Below are positions 7,517 through 15,298 of a DNA stretch of 21,569 nt, piece after piece. The stretch is taken from assembly GCA_016793305.1 (NCBI GenBank), contig JAEUHU010000178.1, forward strand, positions 1-21,569. Reading direction: 5' to 3'. Within the stretch, counting starts at the first letter, position 1; every line of letters begins with the position of its first letter. This DNA is from Planctomycetota bacterium. Its GTDB lineage: Bacteria > Planctomycetota > UBA1135 > UBA2386. A program made the translations under genes and the position numbers. The notes under the pieces are model-generated. The model was given only the letters and a program-made list of their open reading frames with translations, was not told where the DNA came from and ran no database searches.

Positions 7517-8452
7517 CTATGGCCTGGCACCGCCGCGCAGGTTGGCGAGCCCCTGGCGCAGGCGCGCGGCCGTGCGTTCGGGCGGCACCGAGTTGATGTA
7601 CATGTCGCCGCCGAGCTCGAGTCCGGCCATCTGGCCGGTGCGCGGCTGCAGCTCGAAGTGCCAATGGAAACGTTCGCCAGGGATGCGATGCAGCCAGAGG
7701 TTCCACGCCGGTCGATCGAGTCCGTGCGCTACTGCCGCGCACAGGGCGTGCAGCGCTTCGGCCAGCGAGTCGAGGTCGGTGCGCAGGAAGTCGTCGTCGC
7801 AGCGCTTGGGCAACAGCCAGGTCTCGTTCGGCAGCTTCGGCGGATCGGGCACGATCACCACGTGCGCCGGGCTCTCGTGTACGAGGCGCCCGCTCGCCGC
7901 GGCGCTGCGCAGCGAGGCGCACCAAGGGCAGTCCGGCAGCACGCGGGTCGTCTGCCACTCGAGCAGCAGCCGCGGCGGCAGTTCGGCGAGCCCGAGCAGC
8001 TGGCTGTGGTTGTGGGCGATCGAGGCGCCGGCCAAGGCGCCGACGTTCTTGAACAGGTAGCTGCACGCCACGCCCGGCCGTGTCTCGATGGCTTCGGTGC
8101 GTTCGATCCAGAGGGCCAGGCAGTCGCGCCAGGTGGCGAGGTCGAGATCGCCAGGCTGCTCGTGGTGCTGGCGGCCTTCGGCGATCACCTCATGGTGCGC
8201 GTTGGCCGGGTACTTGTTGGCGAACGCGCGCGCCGTCCAGCCCGGTCCGTCGGCGCTGCTACCGGGGTCGCGACGAGCCGCGACCTCGGGAGGCGTCTGC
8301 CGTTCGTGGCCTTGGCAGAACGGGCAGTCGCCGAGCCTCGCGGCCGGCCCGGTGTGGAGCGGCCGCTGCTGGCGGCGCGGTGCCATCAGGATCGGTCGGC
8401 CGGTGGTCGGCTCGAGGATCGTGCGCGGCTCGTCGTCGTGGCCCTTGCTCAC
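7517..8452 (-). CDS. GalT-type hexose-1-phosphate nucleotidylyltransferase
   Basis: A 311-residue cytosolic protein of the galactose-1-phosphate uridylyltransferase branch of the HIT superfamily, which swaps nucleotidyl groups between sugar phosphates through a His-bound intermediate. Visible: CPFCxGHExxTPPE (43-55) and CPWC (175-178), both zinc-type Cys pairs; NKYPA (79-83); HEVIAE (87-92); active site HNHSQ at 147-151 (nucleophile expected His149); ETWLLPKR (210-217); and FHWHFELQPR (262-271). Classical GalT has HPHGQ, so Asn and Ser replace Pro and Gly; an ADP-glucose-phosphorylase-type activity is an alternative. The start is GTG at 8452, overlapping the TGA of the cytochrome gene (GTGA), which implies translational coupling. 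No other Leloir gene is present nearby. Confidence 0.88.
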   Translation of the reverse strand: MSKGHDDEPRTILEPTTGRPILMAPRRQQRPLHTGPAARLGDCPFCQGHERQTPPEVAARRDPGSSADGPGWTARAFANKYPANAHHEVIAEGRQHHEQPGDLDLATWRDCLALWIERTEAIETRPGVACSYLFKNVGALAGASIAHNHSQLLGLAELPPRLLLEWQTTRVLPDCPWCASLRSAAASGRLVHESPAHVVIVPDPPKLPNETWLLPKRCDDDFLRTDLDSLAEALHALCAAVAHGLDRPAWNLWLHRIPGERFHWHFELQPRTGQMAGLELGGDMYINSVPPERTAARLRQGLANLRGGARP

Positions 8453-8880
8453 CGGTAGGCCTTGTCGTGGGCGTCGTGGCAGTCGTTGCAGTGCTGGCGG
8501 CGGCCGGTGCGATACAGCTCGGCGGCGAGATCGCCGTGCGCCTGGCGTGCCTCGATGGCGATCTGGCGCAGCCACGATTCGCAGTCGCGCGCCATGCGGG
8601 CATAGTCGGGCACGCGGCGATCCTCGAATCGCCCATAGCCGAGCCGGACTCGCGCCGCGGCCTCCTGCGCCACGGTCGCAGCGCGCTTCAGGTCGCCGAT
8701 CGGCTCGCGCAGCAGCAAGCGGGTGAGCTCGCTGCAGTGGGCGTCGACGTCCTCCATGTGCTCGTTCCAGGTCTGGTCCGGAGCCTCGAAGGGGGGCGTA
8801 CTCGCTTCGACGGGGACCGGCCCAGGCGGAGCCTCGCAGGCGGCGAGCAGGGCCAGCATGGCAACGGAGCGGAGTCGCAT
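8449..8880 (-). CDS. Lipoprotein class II (c'-type) cytochrome c
   Basis: A 143-residue exported haem protein. The N-terminus MRLRSVAMLALLAAC is a lipoprotein signal peptide with lipobox LAAC and lipid-modified Cys15. A mainly helical region follows, and a single haem c motif CNDCH lies at 131-135, eight residues from the C-terminus (CHDAHDKAYR). A C-terminal CxxCH after a helical body of this size is the hallmark of class II cytochromes of the c' type, which form four-helix bundles. The His130 beside the motif is notable. Expected to be anchored on the outer face of a membrane and to carry electrons or bind small ligands such as NO; this is inference. The preceding lipoprotein gene ends 58 bp upstream, and the GalT-like gene overlaps its stop, so the three probably form one transcript. 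Confidence 0.82.
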   Translation of the reverse strand: MRLRSVAMLALLAACEAPPGPVPVEASTPPFEAPDQTWNEHMEDVDAHCSELTRLLLREPIGDLKRAATVAQEAAARVRLGYGRFEDRRVPDYARMARDCESWLRQIAIEARQAHGDLAAELYRTGRRQHCNDCHDAHDKAYR

Positions 8881-8938
8881 CGTCGCGAACTCTAGCCACG
8901 AGCCACGGTGCCACCAGCCTGCATGGCGCTGCGTCCGG

Positions 8939-9331
8939 TCATTGCTGTGCCGGGTCCGGGCCCGTGCCAGCGATCCGCGCGCCGGCCGGAAACAGCCCGA
9001 CCACGGAGCTTGCGCCAGGACAGGTGCCGTATCGGCGCAACCGGCAGGCGATGGCGACCTTCGTGCCGGGTGCATAGGTGAACCAGCGGCCGCCGTCTGC
9101 GTCGAGCAGCTCGGCAGCCGGCGGCGGATCGGTGCGCAGCGACCAGACGACGGTGTCGGCGGTCGAACTCGGCATCGGCAAGCGGCCATCGGCCTCGACC
9201 ACGCAGTGCGCCACGATGTCGAACTCATGGTGCGGCGGCAGGTGGGGGGGTGGCAGGTGCGAGCAGGCGCCCGCCAGGGCCGTCAGGATCAGGCCTGGCC
9301 ATGGCCCTGCAGCCGACCGGCGACTATCCAT
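8939..9331 (-). CDS. Small predicted lipoprotein of unknown function
   Basis: I do not recognise this 130-residue protein. It begins MDSRRSAAGPWPGLILTALA and reaches a lipobox LAGAC with Cys23, so it is predicted to be exported and lipid-anchored. A His/Pro-rich linker follows (about 25-35), then a possible beta-rich domain with Cys43, Cys96 and Cys104, which could form a disulfide in the periplasm. It heads the - strand group with the c'-type cytochrome and GalT-like genes. The start is constrained because the lipobox needs the upstream charged segment, but no Shine-Dalgarno sequence is seen. Its ATG lies only 6 bp from the ATG of the divergent propeller gene, which is unusual and makes one of the two starts worth questioning. 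Confidence 0.65.
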   Translation of the reverse strand: MDSRRSAAGPWPGLILTALAGACSHLPPPHLPPHHEFDIVAHCVVEADGRLPMPSSTADTVVWSLRTDPPPAAELLDADGGRWFTYAPGTKVAIACRLRRYGTCPGASSVVGLFPAGARIAGTGPDPAQQ

Positions 9332-9337
9332 CTCGGC

Positions 9338-10210
9338 ATGGCCGCTGGCATCGCCGTGCGAGGCAACCTCCTGTGCGTGACCTGGTCCGCGGCGCGGGGC
9401 CATGTGTTCCTGTTCGACGTGGAAGCGGGGCAGCGCGTTTCGGCGTGGACCTTGCCCGTCGGGCCGGCAGGCTACTGCGACGCCGGCGGAGTGGCCATGG
9501 ACGAGCACTACCATCTGTTCGTCGCCGACCCGCACAACGATCGGGTTCGCCACTACAGTGCCTTCGGCCGTCACCTCGGCGACTTCGGCGTACAAGGCCC
9601 AGCGGCCGGCGATGCCGGGCGCGACCGGCCCGGCGTGCTCGACCGCCCGAACGCGGTGGCGCGCCGTGGGGACCTGCTCTACGTCGCCTGTGGCGAACAG
9701 CCGCGGCGCCGCGCCGTGCAACGCTTCTCGGTGCGCGGCACGCTGCTCAAACCACTGGCCTCGCGCGGCGATGGCGACGCCAGGTTCGGGGCGCCCCGCG
9801 GGCTGTGGGCTGACGACGACGGCCTGTTGGTCGCCGACACGCTGCATGGCTGCCTGCAGCGCTTCCGCGGTGACGGCACGTTCCTCGGCGAGTGGTCTTG
9901 TGCCGAGCGCGGCGCCTTGTCGCGGCCGACTGCGGTCCTGCGTCGGCCGGACCGGACCGTGTTGTTCGTCGATCGTGGGGACGCCGACGGGGTGCAGCAG
10001 CTGGGGAGCGATGGGGCCCTGCGGCCAGCACCCTCGGCCTTCTCCGAGCACTGCGACGACGTGCTCGGCTTGACGCAGGACTTGCGCGGTCGACTCTACG
10101 TGTTGGACCACCACGGGGGGCGCGTGGTGCGATTCACGCCGGATTTCCAGTTCGAGCAGGTCCTGTTCGACCTCGACGAGTTGCAGGACGACACTCCGGC
10201 ACGACCGTGA
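9338..10210 (+). CDS. NHL/SMP-30-like beta-propeller protein
   Basis: A 290-residue protein made of propeller blades. Repeats of the NHL kind are readable: GIAVRGNLLCVTWSAARGHVFLFD (4-27), GVAMDEHYHLFVADPHNDRVRHYS (51-74), RPNAVARRGDLLYVACG (103-119), APRGLWADDDGLLVADTLHGCLQRF (152-176), RPTAVLRRPDRTVLFVDRG (196-214) and LTQDLRGRLYVLDHHGGRVVRF (245-266). About six blades are expected. NHL propellers usually bind proteins or sugars or act as lactonase-like folds; nothing here fixes a role. There is no signal peptide from the ATG at 9338, so it is called cytosolic, unless the true start is elsewhere. No Shine-Dalgarno sequence is seen. It is divergent from the small lipoprotein and followed by the 314-bp gap before murA. 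Confidence 0.8.
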   Translation: MAAGIAVRGNLLCVTWSAARGHVFLFDVEAGQRVSAWTLPVGPAGYCDAGGVAMDEHYHLFVADPHNDRVRHYSAFGRHLGDFGVQGPAAGDAGRDRPGVLDRPNAVARRGDLLYVACGEQPRRRAVQRFSVRGTLLKPLASRGDGDARFGAPRGLWADDDGLLVADTLHGCLQRFRGDGTFLGEWSCAERGALSRPTAVLRRPDRTVLFVDRGDADGVQQLGSDGALRPAPSAFSEHCDDVLGLTQDLRGRLYVLDHHGGRVVRFTPDFQFEQVLFDLDELQDDTPARP

Positions 10211-10290
10211 AAGCCAGGCGCGAAGCGCGTTCGCGGGCGATTGTGAAAAACTCTGCGCCGAAAGCTTGCGCCGAAGTGCTGCCGAGGTAA

Positions 10291-10315
10291 GAAAGGCCCG
10301 TCGCAGCGGCCTTTC
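10291..10315 (+). terminator. Hairpin terminator candidate upstream of murA
   Basis: GAAAGGCC at 10291-10298 pairs exactly with GGCCTTTC at 10308-10315 around a 9-base loop, 80 bp past the propeller stop. The A-rich 5' arm and T-containing 3' arm are the usual form of a rho-independent terminator, though the run of T is only three and is part of the stem. It would end the propeller transcript, or act as a leader hairpin if murA is transcribed from upstream. Confidence 0.5.
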
Positions 10316-10346
10316 GGTGTGGCCGGTCAGCCCTTTGCACAGCGCT

Positions 10347-10364
10347 TGTGGACAACGCTCCACA
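10347..10364. promoter_or_regulatory. Palindrome TGTGGA-N6-TCCACA upstream of murA
   Basis: An 18-bp dyad with perfect 6-bp arms, 160 bp before the murA start. The left arm with its flank reads TGTGGACAA, the reverse complement of TTGTCCACA, a DnaA-box form common in high-GC bacteria. It could be an operator for a dimeric regulator or a lone DnaA box; one site is too little to decide. Confidence 0.3.
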
Positions 10365-10524
10365 CGAGGTCCTCCTCCCGAGGCTTCGCAACCGGTGCTC
10401 GCAAGCGGTGGCCCCAGCGAGTGGTTGCCGCGACCGGCTCGTCTCTCGTGGCGAACCGCCGGGCGGCACCCTTCGCGACCCGCGTGTGCCCTGTCGCAGA
10501 ATCCTCCCGGTGGTTCGGTGGCTC

Positions 10525-11823
10525 ATGGCTTCCCTTGGGTGGGAGGGCTCCTTGGATCGAATTCGCATCCGGGGTGGCCGCGATCTTCGCGGCACCGTTC
10601 GTGTTTCCGGCAGCAAGAATGGCGCACTGCCGATCCTGGCAGCGTCGTTGCTCGTCGATGGTCCGATCGTGCTGCGCAACATGCCGCGGCTGACCGACGT
10701 CGAGAACCTGCTCCGCATCCTCGGCAAGCTCGGCGTCTGGCACGAGTGGCGGCCCGACGGCTCGCTCGAGCTCGAGGCGCGCGACAAGACGGTCTACACG
10801 GCTCCCTACGACCTGGTCCGCACCATGCGCGCCAGCTTCGTCGTGCTCGGGCCGCTCTGGGCGCGGCGCGGCGTCGCCCGCGTCAGCTACCCCGGTGGCT
10901 GCGTGTTCGGCCATCGACCGGTCGATCTGCACCTGAAGGGGCTCCGCGACATCGGCGGCACCATCGAGCACATCGACGGCTACGTCACGCTGACCGGTCG
11001 ACCGACCGGCGGGGCGGTGTTCCTCGGCGGCAACATGGGCTCGACGGTGCTCGGCACCGCGAACGTGGTGATGGCGGCCACGCTCGGCAAGGGCGTCACC
11101 TACCTCGAGTCCGCGGCGATGGAGCCCGAGATCGAGGACCTCTGCAACTTCCTGAACGCCTGCGGCGCCAAGATCCGCGGCATCGGCAGCCACCTGCTGG
11201 TGATCGAGGGCGTCGACACGCTGCACGGCTGCGAGTGGCGCATGATCCCCGACCGCATCGAAGCGGGCACGTTCCTGTGCGGGGCCATCATGACCAACAG
11301 CGACGTCGTGGTGCAGGACTGCAATCCGATGCACCTGCTCGCCGTGGTCGACCGGCTGCGCGCGGCGGGGGCCGTGCTCGAACTGGGCACCGACTTCATC
11401 CGGAACGTGCCGATGCCGTCGGCGCGGTTGCGGGCCTGCGACGTCACGACGATGGCCTACCCGGGCTTCCCGACCGACCTGCAGGCGCAGTTCATGGCGT
11501 TGATGACCTGCGCCGACGGGGTCTCGGTGATCACCGAGAAGATCTACCCGGAGCGCTTCATCCACGCCGCCGAACTGCAGCGGCTCGGCGCGCGCATCCG
11601 TCGCGAAGGGCCGAGCGCCATCATCGAAGGTACCGACCAGTTGCGCGGGGCGCCGGTGATGGCCAGCGACCTGCGTGCTTCGGCGAGCCTGGTGCTCGCC
11701 GGCCTCGCGGCACGTGGCGCCACCGACGTGCGCCGCGTCTACCACATCGATCGCGGCTACGAGCGCATCGAAGAGAAGCTGCAGTGCATCGGCGCCGACA
11801 TCGAGCGGATCAGCGAAGGCTGA
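10525..11823 (+). CDS. murA: UDP-N-acetylglucosamine 1-carboxyvinyltransferase
   Basis: Cytosolic enzyme that transfers enolpyruvate from PEP to UDP-GlcNAc, the first committed step of peptidoglycan synthesis. 432 residues, slightly longer than the usual 418-420 because of about nine extra residues at the N-terminus. Diagnostic positions are present: [11 protein letters not shown] (28-38, Lys31 = E. coli Lys22); [16 protein letters not shown] (122-137) with catalytic Cys126 (E. coli Cys115, the fosfomycin target); and [12 protein letters not shown] with Asp318 (E. coli Asp305, the general base). Because Cys is kept rather than Asp, the enzyme is predicted to be fosfomycin-sensitive. The ATG at 10525 gives the family-like N-terminus; the open frame continues upstream to 10348 without resemblance. 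It converges on the HD-GYP gene with a 33-bp gap. Its presence argues that the organism makes peptidoglycan. Confidence 0.96.
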   Translation: MASLGWEGSLDRIRIRGGRDLRGTVRVSGSKNGALPILAASLLVDGPIVLRNMPRLTDVENLLRILGKLGVWHEWRPDGSLELEARDKTVYTAPYDLVRTMRASFVVLGPLWARRGVARVSYPGGCVFGHRPVDLHLKGLRDIGGTIEHIDGYVTLTGRPTGGAVFLGGNMGSTVLGTANVVMAATLGKGVTYLESAAMEPEIEDLCNFLNACGAKIRGIGSHLLVIEGVDTLHGCEWRMIPDRIEAGTFLCGAIMTNSDVVVQDCNPMHLLAVVDRLRAAGAVLELGTDFIRNVPMPSARLRACDVTTMAYPGFPTDLQAQFMALMTCADGVSVITEKIYPERFIHAAELQRLGARIRREGPSAIIEGTDQLRGAPVMASDLRASASLVLAGLAARGATDVRRVYHIDRGYERIEEKLQCIGADIERISEG

Positions 11824-11856
11824 GCGCCGCTCCGAGCCTGTTCCGTCGCTGCAGTC

Positions 11857-13293
11857 TCAGTTCTCGGCCAGGGTGCGATGGCGGACCCTGGCGTCGTCGT
11901 TGGTGAGGTCGCACAGGATGCCGTGCGCGCTGCAGCAGCCGAGGTCGCTGAGGTCGAGCAGGGCGTCGTCGTCGGCTTCGAGATGTAGCAGGTCCGGGTC
12001 GTCGACGACGGCCACGACCGGCCGCTCCGGATCCTCGGACTGTCGCCGCACCACGGCGATGCGTCCGTCCAGCAACTCGACCAGTTGGCCGATCGGGTAG
12101 ATGCCGTTGCTGGCGATGAACCGGCGCAACAGCCGACGATCGAGACGTTCGCCCATTGCGATCATCACGCGGTAGGCCCGGATCGGCGTCATCGCGCGCT
12201 TGTAGGGGCGTGCCGCGGTCAGCGCTTCGTAGATGTCGCAGATCTTGATGATTCCTGTCACCAACGACACCTCGTGCTGGTGCGTGGTGCGCGGATAGCC
12301 TGAACCGTCCGGGCCGCGATGGTGACCGAACGCCGCGGCCACGGCCAATGGATCGGCGTCCTGGTGGTCGAGCAGGATCTCGGCGCCGAGCTCGGGATGG
12401 CGGTCGACGATGCGCCGCTCGTCCGCGTCGAGTGGACGCGTCGCGTGCAGCAGCTCGAACGGCACCTGCGACTTGCCGACGTCGTGCAGCAGGCCGGCCG
12501 TGCCGATGCGCACCAGCAGTTCACGGTCGTCGGTCAGCGTGCGGGCGAAGTGCATCGCCAGCAGCGCCACCCGCAGGGAGTGGCCGAAGGTGAACGCGTC
12601 GTACTGCTCCTGGCGCAGCATGCCGAGCGTGGTCTGGTCGGCGTCCTCGAGCTTCTGCAGCATGCGCTCGGCTTGCGCCTGGACCGGCGCGAAGTCGATG
12701 CGGCCACCGCGGCAGACCGCGACGGTGACGTTCTGCAACAGGTCGATCAGCGATTGGTAGAAGCGCACGCCGATGCGCAGCTCGAGGTCGACGGCCTTGC
12801 CAGATGCCTCGCCCTGGCCGGACTCGGCGGCGTCGATGCTGTCGCGGTACGGAGGCAGCACCCTCAGGTGGACGACGCCCCGCGCCGTCAGCACCCGCGA
12901 CAGCGTGCTCAGGTCACCGACGGATTCGGCGCGTGCGGTCAGCGCACGCAGGAGCTGCTCGAGTTCGTCGGTCCCGACCGGGGTCCGGAACTCGATCCCA
13001 CCAGCACCCCAGCTGGTCAGGATCTCGATCAGGCGCGGCGCGCCGATGCTCGCGCCGACCAGCGGCTTGCCCTGGCAGAAGACGACCCGGTCGGCGATGC
13101 CGAGCACGACGACCGGATCGCCGCCTTGGCCGGCGAACCGCTGCAGGCTGCGCTGCAGTTCGTCGAGCGCGTTCTGCACGCGCGTGTGGGAGAACTCGTA
13201 GATGCGGCAGCCGACGAGGCAGCCGACCAGCCGGTCGACCAGGATCGAGGCTTCGGTCGTGGCGTCGAAGGGTGGTAGCGCTGCGTCCGTCAC
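11857..13293 (-). CDS. HD-GYP domain protein with N-terminal accessory module
   Basis: A 478-residue soluble protein, predicted to hydrolyse cyclic di-GMP (or a related dinucleotide). The HD-GYP domain spans about 225-400: [15 protein letters not shown] (236-250); HD at 270-271 in [22 protein letters not shown] (298-307); [11 protein letters not shown] (324-334) with an intact GYP; and [18 protein letters not shown] (353-370). The usual HHER/HHEK is HHRG here, so a Glu often found beside the second His is absent. N-terminal residues 15-125 form a separate module (YEFSHTRV at 32-39, GGIEF at 98-102) that resembles the N-terminus of the neighbouring HEAT-like protein. The Asp-rich tail after 410 is not assigned. 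The GTG start at 13293 overlaps the neighbour's TGA (GTGA), so the two are probably translationally coupled and may act together. Confidence 0.9.
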   Translation of the reverse strand: MTDAALPPFDATTEASILVDRLVGCLVGCRIYEFSHTRVQNALDELQRSLQRFAGQGGDPVVVLGIADRVVFCQGKPLVGASIGAPRLIEILTSWGAGGIEFRTPVGTDELEQLLRALTARAESVGDLSTLSRVLTARGVVHLRVLPPYRDSIDAAESGQGEASGKAVDLELRIGVRFYQSLIDLLQNVTVAVCRGGRIDFAPVQAQAERMLQKLEDADQTTLGMLRQEQYDAFTFGHSLRVALLAMHFARTLTDDRELLVRIGTAGLLHDVGKSQVPFELLHATRPLDADERRIVDRHPELGAEILLDHQDADPLAVAAAFGHHRGPDGSGYPRTTHQHEVSLVTGIIKICDIYEALTAARPYKRAMTPIRAYRVMIAMGERLDRRLLRRFIASNGIYPIGQLVELLDGRIAVVRRQSEDPERPVVAVVDDPDLLHLEADDDALLDLSDLGCCSAHGILCDLTNDDARVRHRTLAEN

Positions 13294-15212
13294 GTCGGCA
13301 CCTCGAGGTTGGCGAGGGTCGCCCTGGCTGCCTTGCGGATGGTCCGCGAGACGAGATCCCAGCGGGTCCATCGGCCGTTGCGAGCCAGCTCCTGCAGCAT
13401 GCTGCGCGTCTGGGGATCCGGAGCGGTGCCGAGGGCCGCGACCGCGGCGGCCTTCTCGGTCAGCGTGCCGCTGCCGAGCTGTCGCCGCACGGCGTCGCGG
13501 AGCAGTTCGTGGCACTCCTGGGTCATCGTCGGGGTCGACGGTTGCCGCAGCCAGGCCGCCAGCAGACGTGGCAAGAAGGTCGGGGGCAGGGCGCTGGCCT
13601 GTGGCACGAGGGCGAGCAGAGCCTTCGCGGCCGGGGCGAGGTCGAGCTTGCGCACGTGCTCCAGCACCACGTCCTGCGCGGCACCGGTCGCCTGACGGGC
13701 GATCGACGGGAGCAACTCCCGCACCTCTGGGGCGCCGAGCTCGAGCAGCGTGGCGACCACCAGCGGATCGGCGAGGGCGCCGCACCGTTCGGTCGCGTCC
13801 GCGCCGCCGAGCTGCAGCAGCGGCGAGACCAGCTGCAGACCTTGGCGCAGCACGGCGCGGCCCGGTTCGTCGCCGCCGAGCAGGCGCACGCAGCCAGCCA
13901 GCGACTCCGGGAAGCTGGCGGCGAAGAACGCCGCGTCGACCATCGGGCGGATCGCGGCGGCGTCGGCGGCGGCCCCGTCGAGCAGCGCCTGCAGCACGAC
14001 GCGGCGTTCGGCGTCGCGGCGGTTGCCGGTCGCCGCATGGACGTAGGCGCCCCAGGTGCCACGCAGGGCCTTGCCCTGGCTCTCCAGCAGCCGGACCAGG
14101 TGCCGGCGTGGCCCCCCGGTGCCCTGGCCGACCTTGCCTCGCGATTGCACGACGACGTGCAGACAGATGCCGAACATCTCCTTCGCCGTGGACGCGTTCC
14201 CGGTGGCGACGTCGACCGGTAGCGCGAGCATCGGGTCGTCCGGCAGACCGGAGAACTCGGTGCGCAGCAGGTCGACGTCGGCGACGATCGCCTCGTCCTC
14301 GGGGCGGCCGGCCGGCAAGGTGCCGCTGCGACGCATCGGCGTGGCGCTGGTGCCGAACACCGTGCGCGCCATCGTCAGCGCCTGGCGCATCAGGTCGCTG
14401 CCGCGCACGCGCGCGCCGCGGTGCACGACCTCGCCGAGGTCGCGCTCGACGCGGGACAGGATCGTGCGAACGGTCGCGGCGATGGCAGCCGGGTCGTGCC
14501 CCACGTCGGCCGGCAGCAGACGGCCGAGATGGTCCAGCAGCGGCAAGGTGACGTTGTCGCCACCGGCACCGCCGTCGGTCATCTGCTCCAGCTGCCGTAG
14601 CCGTGCCAGGATCTCCGGATCCGCGGCGACCTGCTGCAGCGCCGCGCGCACCGGCGTCGGCAGCGAACTCGGTGCGCCGGCGGGGCGGTTCGTTCGCGGG
14701 GACTTGGCGCCACCCTTGCCGCCCGGTCCGACCGGCCCGTCCTGGAAGCCGCCGTCGAACGACAGGGGCAGCGCCCGCAGGCGCGGATGGTCCCCGGGCC
14801 ACCGGGTGACCAGCGGATCGGACGACTGACGCCGGTTCTGACGCGCCGCCTGCAGGAACGCGATCACGTCCGCTGGAGTGCACGCCTCGGTGAGTTCGAA
14901 GCCGCGCAGGCCGACCTCCTGCAGACGGGCCACCAGCGCCAGGGCGTCGTCGTCGTCGAGCGGGAACGAGGCGCCGCACAGATGCAGCTGGCCGTCGCGC
15001 ACGTGCACGGCGCGCTCGGCCGCAGGCACCGAGGCGAGATGCTGCAGCACGGCCGCCACCGCCGCGGTGACGCGCGGATGCTCCGGGGGATAGACGCAGA
15101 CGTTGCGCCACATCGTGGTGACGCGGCGCAATTGCGCACGCGCCACCTCTCCGGCGGAAGCTGTCGGGATCTGGTCCATCTGGCGAGTCACGGACACGCC
15201 GTGCATCGGCAT
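13290..15212 (-). CDS. HEAT-like repeat protein sharing an N-terminal module with the HD-GYP partner
   Basis: A 640-residue protein without signal peptide or membrane helix. Residues about 28-125 form a module (YPPEHPRV at 41-48, DGQLHLCG at 73-80, GLRGFELTEACTPADV at 101-116) that matches, in motif order and spacing, the N-terminus of the adjacent HD-GYP protein. A Gly/Pro-rich linker lies at about 150-190. The rest is helical, with Leu/Ala-rich units and Asp-Pro turns in the last 250 residues (for example DPLVVATLLELGAPEVRELL and TLTEKAAAVAALGTAPDPQT) of HEAT or armadillo-like character, suggesting a scaffold or protein-binding role. Start uncertain: ATGs exist at 15212, 15206 and 15179; AGGGG lies seven bases before the one at 15206. 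It overlaps the HD-GYP start by GTGA, implying a signalling pair. Confidence 0.8.
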   Translation of the reverse strand: MPMHGVSVTRQMDQIPTASAGEVARAQLRRVTTMWRNVCVYPPEHPRVTAAVAAVLQHLASVPAAERAVHVRDGQLHLCGASFPLDDDDALALVARLQEVGLRGFELTEACTPADVIAFLQAARQNRRQSSDPLVTRWPGDHPRLRALPLSFDGGFQDGPVGPGGKGGAKSPRTNRPAGAPSSLPTPVRAALQQVAADPEILARLRQLEQMTDGGAGGDNVTLPLLDHLGRLLPADVGHDPAAIAATVRTILSRVERDLGEVVHRGARVRGSDLMRQALTMARTVFGTSATPMRRSGTLPAGRPEDEAIVADVDLLRTEFSGLPDDPMLALPVDVATGNASTAKEMFGICLHVVVQSRGKVGQGTGGPRRHLVRLLESQGKALRGTWGAYVHAATGNRRDAERRVVLQALLDGAAADAAAIRPMVDAAFFAASFPESLAGCVRLLGGDEPGRAVLRQGLQLVSPLLQLGGADATERCGALADPLVVATLLELGAPEVRELLPSIARQATGAAQDVVLEHVRKLDLAPAAKALLALVPQASALPPTFLPRLLAAWLRQPSTPTMTQECHELLRDAVRRQLGSGTLTEKAAAVAALGTAPDPQTRSMLQELARNGRWTRWDLVSRTIRKAARATLANLEVPT

Positions 15213-15213
15213 A

Positions 15214-15223
15214 CCCCTAGGGG
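15214..15223. repeat. CCCCTAGGGG palindrome at the HEAT-like gene start
   Basis: A perfect 10-bp palindrome directly upstream of the candidate start codons at 15212 and 15206 on -. Its AGGGG half is the only purine-rich tract in Shine-Dalgarno position for the start at 15206, so it bears on the start choice. It is short and could be chance. Confidence 0.35.
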
Positions 15224-15298
15224 CGATTGGAGGGGTGCGCGACCAGCGACCGACGTCGGCCCGCTACCGCCCTTGCCGACGGGGCGAGCGGAATTCCC

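Larger units (their letters stand above)
10211..10524. other. 314-bp gap between the propeller gene and murA
   Basis: No gene is seen here, although frames continue open into murA. It contains, in order: a short hairpin CGCGAA/TTCGCG (10219-10235) just past the propeller stop; an A-rich patch near 10241-10250; a 9-base direct repeat TGCGCCGAA at 10254 and 10267 (13-base period); a perfect 8-bp hairpin (10291-10315, listed separately); and a TGTGGA-N6-TCCACA palindrome (10347-10364, listed separately). The murA promoter and leader should lie here, but I see no convincing -35/-10 pair. Confidence 0.6.

Noticed and set aside
11857..15111. One continuous 1084-codon frame on - covering both HEAT-like and HD-GYP genes
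   Set aside because: Only the part from 13293 down is protein-like; upstream it is Arg/Ala-rich, while another frame there encodes the HEAT-like protein. So two genes, not a fusion.
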